Origin: Megalonaias nervosa
Taxonomy: Eukaryota > Mollusca > Bivalvia > Unionida > Unionidae
Direction of reading: 5' to 3'
Assembly (NCBI GenBank): GCA_016617855.1
Contig: JAECUM010003215.1
Location: 1 to 64,000 of the forward strand
Length of the DNA stretch: 64,000 nt
Under the pieces are notes generated by a model. It saw nothing but the letters and a program-made list of their open reading frames with translations. It made no database searches and was not told the origin of the DNA. The translations under genes and the position numbers were made by a program. This document shows positions 61,212 to 64,000 of this stretch, piece after piece (within the stretch, counting starts at the first letter, position 1; each line of letters begins with the position of its first letter).

Positions 61212-61873
61212 TTAGTTTTTTAATTTATTAATATGTATTTATGACTTATCAAAACTAACATACTTTTGCAATATTGTGTATTACCTTCAGCAATTATCTA
61301 TATATTTGTATTGATGTATACATTTGTGCAAAGTGTATTGCAAATTTGTGTTTTGTAGATTTAAATTATAGTGATTTTGAAAGAATTGCAATTTTGTTGG
61401 TATATATATATTCATGACCAGGACATCAGATCACTTTGTTGTTATAGATAAGTAATATAACAGGATTGTGTCTTTTAATTTGTGGTTTGCAGAAACCATA
61501 AAATCTGCAAAAATTGGTAAGTAATGAAATCATACTATCTTCTGTATCAATGGTTTTGCAAAATTTACAGCAGGTTAACTTGTAAGACAGTCAGACATTT
61601 TTTTCTTTTGTATGGGTTATTTTTTGCTTCAAAGGGATGACCAACATAAACTTTTTTGATGCATTTCACATACTAATAAAAAAGAAAAGAAACGCATAGG
61701 CCCAGTTTCAGTAATGCAAATTAATTTTTCAGAATGTAGTGGGAACACATATGGCAAGGACTGTGCCTTCAAGTGTCCAGTATGTGGGCAATATAAGCAG
61801 TGTAACGCAGTCACTGGTGTATGTGAACTTGCCAGCTGTCCACCTGGTTATACTGGGCCTAACTGTCAATTCA
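31067..61873 (+). CDS. MEGF10-like: EMI plus multiple EGF-like domain receptor, MEGF10/11/Draper/CED-1 type, 3' incomplete
   Basis: Sixteen coding exons (31067-31182, 32865-32960, 34607-34707, 36397-36492, 38834-38935, 40532-40673, 44566-44692, 48237-48373, 51566-51819, 52924-52993, 54515-54697, 56382-56494, 57485-57648, 58197-58311, 60939-61085, 61733-61873) join in one frame for 701 codons with no stop. Residues 1-22 are a hydrophobic signal peptide. Residues 31-104 form an EMI domain with six cysteines (34, 60, 67, 92, 93, 103). From 105 on there are EGF/laminin-EGF-like repeats of the form WGxNCxxxCxCxNGxxCDxxTGxCxCxPGYxGxxC. In the family this ectodomain binds apoptotic cells or debris and signals from the plasma membrane for engulfment. 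The transmembrane and tyrosine-motif tail are not in the window. MEGF6, SREC or PEAR1-like membership is an alternative, but module order and the atypical repeats of exons 10-11 and 14 fit MEGF10/11 best. Confidence 0.93.
31471..31690 (+). mobile_element. SINE family B in intron 1
   Basis: Head GGAGCCCACTTGGCTAAGTG, box B GGGTTCGAGTC, body GTGGGTATGTGAGAAAGCAT and TATACTGGCTGCCATATATA. The 3' tail is decayed. Intron 1 spans 31183-32864; the rest of it shows nothing except this and the next copy. Confidence 0.7.
32215..32450 (-). mobile_element. SINE family B in intron 1, diverged
   Basis: On the - strand: body GTATTTCAGAAAGCTTGTCA and the TACTAGCTGCCATGTACAGT segment, ending in a decayed tail. 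About 530 bp from the + copy in the same intron. Confidence 0.6.
32865..32960 (+). CDS. Exon 2: EMI domain core
   Basis: Acceptor CTTCATTTCAG and donor TT|GTGAGT. It completes the split serine codon and encodes the EMI stretch ending [15 protein letters not shown], holding EMI cysteines 2 and 3 (residues 60 and 67). It is 96 nt with phase 2 at both ends. Confidence 0.9.
33600..33661. repeat. (TA)n microsatellite in intron 2
   Basis: Pure TA run of about 62 bases. Confidence 0.95.
33665..34240. repeat. Degenerate minisatellite of about 55-60 bp in intron 2
   Basis: Around ten diverged units share GTAATGTTGTTGATTTATAT, ACAAAAACTAAA and GCCCAGGTTCA. Confidence 0.7.
34330..34530. repeat. Short degenerate repeat in intron 2
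   Basis: About four units share TGGGCAAATAGATTAA, a short A/T stretch, and TATTACTTGACTT. It ends about 75 bp before the acceptor of exon 3. Confidence 0.65.
34607..34707 (+). CDS. Exon 3: EMI domain C-terminal half
   Basis: Acceptor ATTTCATTTTAG, donor TTG|GTGAGT. It encodes [13 protein letters not shown] through [14 protein letters not shown], the EMI double cysteine and last cysteine (92, 93, 103). 101 nt; ends in phase 1, setting the 1-1 phase of the first EGF exons. Confidence 0.9.
34708..35258. other. Intron 3, first part
   Basis: Three copies of the word CATTACAAAGTTAA-like occur at 35025-35100. Nothing else. Confidence 0.4.
35259..35504 (+). mobile_element. SINE family B with clean target-site duplication
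   Basis: A full-length copy: head GGGGCCCCGAGTGGCTGAGT, family body, end GGCGTTAAACCATAC then (AAC)n. The flanks AACTTGCAGGATACC (35244-35258) and AACTTGCAGAATACC (35505-35519) are a 15-bp duplication with one mismatch, so both ends of the element are fixed. The retroposition mark fits LINE-driven target-primed insertion. Confidence 0.9.
35635..35716. repeat. (CATA)n microsatellite in intron 3
   Basis: About 20 CATA units with one interruption. Confidence 0.95.
35717..36396. other. Intron 3, last part
   Basis: Nothing recognisable. Confidence 0.4.
36397..36492 (+). CDS. Exon 4: first EGF-like repeat
   Basis: Acceptor TTTGTTTTCAG, donor TCAA|GTAAGT. A symmetrical phase 1-1 exon of 96 nt encoding one compact six-cysteine EGF ([13 protein letters not shown] ... 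[12 protein letters not shown]), residues 105-136. Confidence 0.9.
36530..36765. repeat. 45-bp minisatellite in intron 4, about 5 copies
   Basis: Unit GTGAACAGTATTAGGCCTAG, ATCTGTCATTCCACAGAGAA, TCAT. Confidence 0.85.
36885..37860. repeat. 87-bp minisatellite in intron 4, about 10 copies, decaying outward
   Basis: Unit: CACCATTCAAAAGAGCCCTA, AAAGTATACCATATATATGA, GATCAGCTTATAATGGGGGT, ACATTACATTGTGATCCCTC. The central copies are nearly identical and outer ones are diverged, as expected for expansion from the middle. The content resembles the subterminal part of a pogo-like element (see 52171-52458). Confidence 0.85.
37861..38305. other. Intron 4, middle
   Basis: Nothing recognisable. Confidence 0.4.
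38306..38680. repeat. 22-bp minisatellite in intron 4
   Basis: Unit GGGCACTAGAGGGCATGATG plus GT, about 16 copies with variants. Strongly purine-rich on the + strand. Confidence 0.85.
38834..38935 (+). CDS. Exon 5: EGF-like repeat 2, first part
   Basis: Acceptor TTAAATGAATTTAG, donor GCAG|GTAAGA. A 102-nt phase 1-1 exon encoding [20 protein letters not shown] and then [13 protein letters not shown]; the loop and closing cysteine of the repeat are supplied by exon 6. Confidence 0.9.
39100..39510. repeat. Dispersed/tandem unit of about 120 bp in intron 5
   Basis: Two to three units with TTGTCTCAGTTACTCACTTT, CAGTCATGAAACTTGG and GATAGATGCTATT. Related units lie at 51000-51420. Confidence 0.6.
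39511..40531. other. Intron 5, remainder
   Basis: Nothing recognisable. Confidence 0.4.
40532..40673 (+). CDS. Exon 6: EGF-like repeats
   Basis: Acceptor TTGTCTTCCAG, donor CCTTT|GTGAGT. It closes the preceding repeat ([11 protein letters not shown]) and encodes the next one ([30 protein letters not shown]). 142 nt, phase 1 to 2. The 24-bp minisatellite starts about 80 bp after its donor. Confidence 0.9.
40755..41790. repeat. 24-bp minisatellite in intron 6, about 43 copies
   Basis: Unit CACACCAACCAGGCTATTAT with TATT. The period is a multiple of three, so open frames of up to 200 codons appear on both strands; their simple repeating products are artefacts. Confidence 0.93.
41791..43310. 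other. Intron 6, middle
   Basis: Nothing recognisable. Confidence 0.4.
43311..43364. repeat. (CT)n(CA)n microsatellite in intron 6
   Basis: About 32 bases of CT then about 21 of CA. Confidence 0.95.
43659..43706. repeat. Second (CT)n(CA)n microsatellite in intron 6
   Basis: The same composition and order as the one 350 bp upstream. Confidence 0.95.
43707..44565. repeat. Intron 6 end, with a 22-bp minisatellite at 44210-44320
   Basis: About five units of TTTGCATTCACTCAGTGTTC plus AT. The rest shows nothing. Confidence 0.7.
44566..44692 (+). CDS. Exon 7: EGF-like repeats with a small insertion
   Basis: Acceptor TTTTTCTTCCTGCAG, donor ATACT|GTAAGT. It encodes [35 protein letters not shown] and TQVFGYT. 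The spacing between the last cysteine and the GYTG motif is one or two residues longer than in the other repeats. 127 nt, ends in phase 0. Confidence 0.88.
44950..46220. mobile_element. pogo/Tc1-like non-autonomous DNA transposon in intron 7
   Basis: Left end TA|CAGTGGTCCCCCTC and right end GGGGGACCACTA|TA form about 12-bp inverted repeats with a TA dinucleotide outside each, as in Tc1/mariner-pogo elements. Subterminal GGGTGGCCTTTC words occur at both ends (about 45010 and 46155). The left 90 bp are themselves a hairpin (GTGGTCCCCCTC with GAGGGGGACTATA), so a smaller element may be nested or the outer pair may be two separate short copies. No transposase is visible. Confidence 0.6.
46410..46765. 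repeat. Minisatellite of about 40-45 bp in intron 7
   Basis: About eight units with TACTACACATGGAAAATAAT and CTGTGTACAGTGTGTTTACA. Confidence 0.85.
46766..47696. other. Intron 7, middle
   Basis: Nothing recognisable. Confidence 0.4.
47697..48276 (+). repeat. 73-bp tandem array of the exon 8 splice acceptor
   Basis: Each unit holds TATTTCATTTTGTCCTGTAA, TTTCAG and then about 40 bp matching the start of exon 8 (TGCCAATTGCAATGAACCAT, GCCCAGATAACAAGTGGGG). Acceptor AGs end at 47726, 47799, 47872, 47945, 48017, 48163 and the in-frame 48236; the one at 48090 reads AT and is dead. Spacing is 73 bp throughout except one 72-bp step. Only the last unit continues into the rest of the exon. The duplicated exon start still reads as CNEPCPDN in most copies. 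Confidence 0.93.
48237..48373 (+). CDS. Exon 8: EGF-like repeat, acceptor part of a 73-bp tandem array
   Basis: The in-frame acceptor is GTAATTTCAG ending 48236; donor GATGA|GTAAGT. It encodes [20 protein letters not shown], then [20 protein letters not shown] and GYGGD. I chose this acceptor because it is the only one in the array that runs without a stop into the remainder of the exon in the phase left by exon 7. 137 nt, phase 0 to 2. Confidence 0.88.
48374..48983. other. Intron 8, first part
   Basis: A short (GTTT)n at 48484-48503; nothing else. Confidence 0.4.
48984..49195. mobile_element. Two-hairpin MITE in intron 8, complete
   Basis: Outer ends TACTGTATGTACATGCTTAC and GTAAGCAAGTGTATGCAGTA; first hairpin around CATGGCATGAGACACTTGCT; second CAGATCTGCCAGTACATTAT with GATGGAAGACCTGGGTCTG. 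Confidence 0.75.
49196..49794. other. Intron 8, middle
   Basis: Nothing recognisable. Confidence 0.4.
49795..50260. repeat. 59-bp minisatellite in intron 8, about 8 copies
   Basis: Unit TGATTTTCACAAGCCAGGTG, TGCCTATTTGGCAGACATAA, ATTGACATGCCCTCCTCAC. Confidence 0.88.
50292..50342. repeat. (TA)n microsatellite in intron 8
   Basis: TA run of about 50 bases. Confidence 0.95.
50343..51000. other. Intron 8, later part
   Basis: A (TAA)n-like stretch at about 50775-50808; otherwise nothing. Confidence 0.4.
51001..51420. repeat. Diverged units of about 130 bp in intron 8
   Basis: Three units carry CAGTCATGAAACTTGG-like words at about 51017, 51150 and 51293. Same family as 39100-39510. Confidence 0.55.
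51566..51819 (+). CDS. Exon 9: two EGF-like repeats in one long exon
   Basis: Acceptor TATATACATTTCAG, donor AGAG|GTTGGT. At 254 nt it is the longest exon seen and carries nearly two repeats ([18 protein letters not shown] ... [12 protein letters not shown], then [11 protein letters not shown] ... [12 protein letters not shown]). The donor departs from the GTAAGT/GTGAGT pattern of nearly every other exon; reading through it gives a stop seven codons later (51835-51837). Confidence 0.88.
51896..52081. mobile_element. Two-hairpin MITE in intron 9
   Basis: Left end ACCATATATACACGCTTATA, right end CCACTTATAAGCTACTATAT. First hairpin intact (AGATCCTGATCGCCACTGCA with GTAAGGTCAGGGTCTGTGTT); the second is half deleted. 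Confidence 0.75.
52171..52458. mobile_element. pogo-like MITE in intron 9
   Basis: Ends TA|CAGAACTCCCTCATGATAAG and GACTGTTATAATAAGGGCAT|ACTG|TA are imperfect inverted repeats with flanking TA. The interior holds four units of about 33 bp (CTTCTTTATAACATGTTTCC). Confidence 0.5.
52605..52791. mobile_element. Two-hairpin MITE in intron 9, right end missing
   Basis: Contains CAGACCTTGATCTAATGACA with CAGCTGATCAGGGTTTAT, and CCCAGATCCGCCAGGGTATT with GATGGCAGATCTGGGTCTAT. The second MITE copy in this 1.1-kb intron. Confidence 0.7.
52924..52993 (+). CDS. Exon 10: partial EGF-like repeat
   Basis: Acceptor TTTCTTTTTGTAG, donor GAACT|GTAAGT. A short 70-nt exon encoding [16 protein letters not shown] and VQNRTEL, continued by exon 11. 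In human MEGF10 the corresponding repeat also has an unusual loop before its fourth cysteine, which supports the family call. Confidence 0.87.
53011..53258. mobile_element. Long-arm fold-back MITE in intron 10
   Basis: Arms of about 69 bp (53011-53079 and 53190-53258) are near-perfect inverted copies: TCTTGAACAACTATTCTGAA at the left and TTCAGAATAGTTGTTCAAGA at the right, through TGTCTGGGAT near the inside. The loop is about 110 bp without obvious coding. The left arm begins 17 bp after the exon 10 donor. Confidence 0.88.
53280..53590. repeat. Minisatellite of about 25 bp in intron 10
   Basis: C-rich units such as CTTTAAATCAACCCCCACCT plus GCACT; two longer units (with GGCCTCTAATCCAACCCC) are repeated at the start. 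Confidence 0.8.
53591..54514. other. Intron 10, remainder
   Basis: A weak 'tttaatcttcatctttttgg'-type word; nothing supported. Confidence 0.4.
54515..54697 (+). CDS. Exon 11: EGF-like repeats
   Basis: Acceptor CATTCATTTCCAG, donor GTCAG|GTAGGA. It encodes [19 protein letters not shown], then [18 protein letters not shown] and [10 protein letters not shown]. 183 nt, phase 2-2. Confidence 0.9.
54855..55150. repeat. Minisatellite of about 62 bp in intron 11, about 5 copies
   Basis: Unit GAGGCCCTTTACTATTGGGA, TATGGTTCAACATGGTTGTG, TCATTAAAGTGACCTTTTAT. Confidence 0.85.
55224..55444. mobile_element. Two-hairpin MITE in intron 11, complete
   Basis: The clearest copy: outer ends TACTGTATACACTCAAGTGC and TTATATGTGAGTATATATGG; hairpin 1 ACATAGACCATTATCTGCTG with GACAGATCAGGGTCTGTGTT; linker CTACTGATTACTCTTAACAA; hairpin 2 TAGACCTAGATCT with GGCAGATCATGGTCC. 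Confidence 0.8.
55495..55670. repeat. Minisatellite of about 28 bp in intron 11
   Basis: About six units of GTGAGGGACCACTGTACATG plus TTTAAA. Confidence 0.8.
55672..55919 (+). mobile_element. SINE family A in intron 11, lacks the tRNA head
   Basis: Starts in the body (GCCTCGCTAGGCGCTCAGCA), runs through CTGTCACACTGCAGAC, and ends AAAATCCAAATCACACAC with (CA)n. It abuts the preceding minisatellite. Confidence 0.8.
55920..56381. other. Intron 11, last part
   Basis: Nothing recognisable. Confidence 0.4.
56382..56494 (+). CDS. Exon 12: EGF-like repeat
   Basis: Acceptor TCTGATTCCAG, donor GCTG|GTAAGA. It encodes [39 protein letters not shown]. 113 nt, phase 2 to 1. Confidence 0.9.
56710..56837 (+). 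mobile_element. SINE family B in intron 12, 5'-truncated with target duplication
   Basis: Starts within the body (TCTTGTGGGTCGGTGGTTCT), ends GGCGTTAAGCCCC and (AAC)n. The 13-bp flanks AACCTTTTCCATC at 56697-56709 and 56838-56850 are identical, so truncation happened at insertion. Confidence 0.88.
56851..57484. other. Intron 12, remainder, with a MITE remnant
   Basis: 57065-57133 carries the right end of the two-hairpin MITE (GCGGCAGATCTGGGTTCCTG, then the AACTTACATGCGTCTATATT terminus). The rest shows nothing. Confidence 0.5.
57485..57648 (+). CDS. Exon 13: EGF-like repeats
   Basis: Acceptor CCCATTTTTTAG, donor TGTAGT|GTAAGT. It encodes [36 protein letters not shown] and [14 protein letters not shown]. 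164 nt, phase 1 to 0. Confidence 0.9.
57649..58196. other. Intron 13
   Basis: The shortest-but-one large intron here, free of recognisable repeats. Confidence 0.4.
58197..58311 (+). CDS. Exon 14: variant EGF-like repeat
   Basis: Acceptor CAATGTTTTTCAG, donor AGTG|GTAAGT. It encodes [13 protein letters not shown], then [20 protein letters not shown]. The extra residues before GCHH match the variant repeat of MEGF10 ectodomains (CHHITG). 115 nt, phase 0 to 1. Confidence 0.9.
58395..60295. repeat. Inverted minisatellite of about 25 bp in intron 14
   Basis: From about 58545 to 59400 units read GATCTACCAGCACAGTATGC plus CCTT. From about 59413 to 60295 units read CATAATGTGCTGGTAGATCA plus GGGT, the reverse complement. 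The switch is a snap-back at about 59380-59430 (GTATGCCCCTGATT against AACTCAGGGGCATAATG). A SINE interrupts the right arm at 59584-59838. The monomer matches a hairpin arm of the two-hairpin MITE. Confidence 0.9.
59584..59838 (-). mobile_element. SINE family A inside the inverted minisatellite
   Basis: On the - strand it has a tRNA-like head (GCCTAAATGGTTAGAGCATC), box B GGTTTGAACCC, body, and the CA tail read as GT here. About 90 bp of the body is deleted (at about 59650-59660). Confidence 0.82.
60296..60938. other. Intron 14, last part, with a SINE B tail
   Basis: 60557-60618 is a 3' fragment of SINE family B (ATAGCTGCCATGTATAGCCT, ending TTAAACCCCACAAAC). Otherwise nothing. Confidence 0.5.
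60939..61085 (+). CDS. Exon 15: EGF-like repeat
   Basis: Acceptor TTGTTCTGTTTCAG, donor CAGA|GTAAGT. It encodes [47 protein letters not shown]. 147 nt, symmetrical phase 1-1. Confidence 0.9.
61157..61206. repeat. (TA)n microsatellite in intron 15
   Basis: TA run of about 50 bases, 71 bp downstream of the exon 15 donor. Confidence 0.95.
61493..61516 (+). CDS. Candidate in-frame 24-nt microexon in intron 15
   Basis: Between exons 15 and 16 a TTTAATTTGTGGTTTGCAG acceptor and a strong ATTG|GTAAGT donor bracket exactly 24 nt. Its phase is 1-1, so inclusion would add eight residues (TIKSAKIE, replacing none) between CEQK and CSGN without breaking the frame. This is basic, cysteine-free linker sequence between two EGF repeats. 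Splice signals and phase are seen directly; use of the exon is inference, and a chance match cannot be excluded. Confidence 0.4.
61733..61873 (+). CDS. Exon 16: EGF-like repeat, last coding exon in the window
   Basis: Acceptor AATTTTTCAG, donor TTCA|GTGAGT. It encodes [46 protein letters not shown]. 141 nt, phase 1-1. The gene must continue past the window end, because no stop, transmembrane segment or 3' UTR has been reached. Confidence 0.88.
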
Positions 61874-61884
61874 GTGAGTGTTTG

Positions 61885-64000
61885 CAATAATCACTCTATA
61901 TGCATACTTAAGTACTATGCAATTACATGTAAAAGATAATAACTGTATATGCATGCTTAAATACCATACAATTGCATGGCTAAGATAATCACTCTATATG
62001 CATACTTAGATACCATACAATTACATGTAAAAGATAATCACTGTATATGCATACTTAAATACCATACAATTACATGGCTAAGATAATCACTGTATATGCA
62101 TACTTAAATACCATATAATTACATGGCTAAGATAATCACTCTGTATACATACTTAGATGCCATACAATTGCATGTAAAAGATAATCACTCTATATGCATA
62201 CATGTACTTAAGTATCATACAATAACATGTATAAGATAATCACTGTATATGCATACTTAAGTACCATACAATTATATCTAAAATATAATCACTGTATATG
62301 CATACTTAAATACAATACAATTACATGGCTAAAATAATCATTGTATATGCATACTTAAATACCATATAATTACATGTATAAGATAATCACTGTATATGCA
62401 TACTTAAATACCATACAGTTGCATGGCTAAAATAATCACTGTAAATATGCATACTTAAATACCATACAATTACATGGCTAAAATAATCACTGTATATATG
62501 CATACTTAGATACCATACAATTACATGTAAAAGATAATCACTGTATATGCATACTTAAATACCATACAATTACATGTAAAATATAATCACTGTATATGCA
62601 TACTTAAATACCATACAATTACATGGCTAAGATAATCACTGTATATGCATACTTAAATACCATACAATTACATGACTAAGATAATCACTCTGTATACATA
62701 TTTAGATGCCATACAATTACATGTAAAAGATAATAACTCTATATGCATACTTAAGAACCATACAATTACATGTGAAAGATAAACACTGTATATGCATACT
62801 TAAATACCATACAATTACATGTAAAAGATAATCACTGTATATGCATGCTTAAATACCATACAATATCATGTGAAAGATAATCACTGTATATGCATACTTA
62901 ATACCAAAAAATTACATGTAAAAGATAGTCACTGTATATGCATACTTAAATACTATACAATTACATGGTTAAGATAATCACTCTATATGCATACATAAGT
63001 ACCATACAATAACATGTATAAGATAATCACTGTATATGCATACTTAAGCACCATACAATTATATCTTAAAGATAATCATTGTATATGCATACTTAAATAC
63101 CATACAATTACATGGCTAAATAATGACTGTATATATGCATACTTAAATACCATATAATTACATGTACAAGATAATCACTGTATATGCATACTTAAATACC
63201 ATACAATTGCATGGCTAAAATAATGACTGTATATATGCATACTTAAATACCATACAATTACATGTATAAGATAATCACTGTATATGCATACTTAAATACG
63301 ATACAATTACATGGCTAAAATAATCACTTTATATATGCATACCTAGATACCATACAATTACATGTATAAGATAATCACTGTATATATGCATACTTAAATA
63401 CCATACAATTACATGGCTAAAATAATGACTGTATATATGCATACTTAGATACCATACAGTTACATGTAAAAGATAATCACTGTATATGCATACTTAAATA
63501 CCAGACAATTACATGGCTAAAATAATCACTGTGTATATGCATACTTAGATGCCATACAATTACATGTATAAGATAATCACTGTATATATGCATACTTAAA
63601 TACCATACAATTACATGGCTAAAAAAATGACTGTATATATGCATACTTAAATACCATATAATTACATGTATAAGATAATCACTGTATATATGAATACTTA
63701 AATACCATACATTTACATGGCTAAAATAATCACTGTATATATGCATACTTAAATACCATACAATTACATGGCTAAGATAATCACTGTATATGCATACTCA
63801 AATACCATACAGTTACATGTATAAGATAATCACTCTATATGCATACTTAGATACCATACAGTTACATGTATAAGATAATCATTGTAGATATGCATACTTA
63901 AATACCATGCAATTACATGGTGAAGATAATCACTCTATATGCATACTTAGATACCATACAATTACATGGCTAAGTTAATCACTGTATATATGCATACTTA
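61885..64000. repeat. 48-50-bp minisatellite at the start of intron 16, runs off the window
   Basis: Unit ATAATCACTGTATATGCATA, CTTAAATACCATACAATTAC, ATGGCTAAG or ATGTATAAG. About 43 copies in 2.1 kb and still going at base 64000. Two unit types (GGCTAA and GTATAA/GTAAAA) alternate in long stretches, suggesting a higher-order unit of about 97-100 bp. Confidence 0.93.

Noticed and set aside
63477..63746. An 89-codon frame with repeated HIYSDYF units
   Set aside because: Product of the 49-bp minisatellite in intron 16.

Overview
This is a eukaryotic, AT-rich, intron- and repeat-dominated window, most likely from a lophotrochozoan and probably a bivalve mollusc. The evidence is GT-AG introns with animal extracellular protein modules, two tRNA-derived SINE families, degenerate non-LTR retrotransposons, MITE-like fold-back elements, and a very high density of minisatellites. 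The mollusc assignment is inference from repeat style and gene type; no species can be named from sequence alone. There are no bacterial-style operons.

The one clear host gene lies on the + strand from about 31036 past 61873. It is a multi-exon gene for a secreted or membrane receptor-like protein: signal peptide, six-cysteine EMI domain, then a long run of EGF/laminin-EGF-like repeats. Sixteen coding exons were joined by hand; every junction is GT-AG and keeps one open frame of 701 complete codons before the window cuts the gene. Order of modules and repeat sequence match the MEGF10/MEGF11/Draper/CED-1 engulfment-receptor family. The expected remaining EGF repeats, transmembrane segment and cytoplasmic tail would lie downstream. 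A 24-nt in-frame candidate microexon sits in intron 15.

1-31035 is largely non-genic: a hAT-like MITE (686-880); a 41-bp minisatellite split by a SINE (1677-2165); a decayed LINE reverse transcriptase on the - strand (about 3150-5650) with a second copy of the same family in opposite orientation (about 8880-9660); a frameshifted CCHC zinc-knuckle ORF1-like region (6822-7900, -); a small possible first exon (7963-8250, -); SINE copies; long stretches with nothing recognisable; and a 3-kb, 42-bp satellite (26620-29590) interrupted by a 646-bp DNA transposon with a reconstructable target site.

Introns of the EMI-EGF gene are each filled by their own minisatellite (periods about 22 to 87 bp) plus MITEs and SINEs. 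The most striking is intron 7, where a 73-bp unit carrying the 3' splice site and the first part of exon 8 is repeated head to tail eight times, giving an array of decoy acceptors. Intron 14 holds an inverted minisatellite whose monomer looks derived from the hairpin arm of the dispersed MITE family seen elsewhere in the window. I found no evidence of a novel multi-gene system; the novelty here is in the interaction of repeats with splicing.
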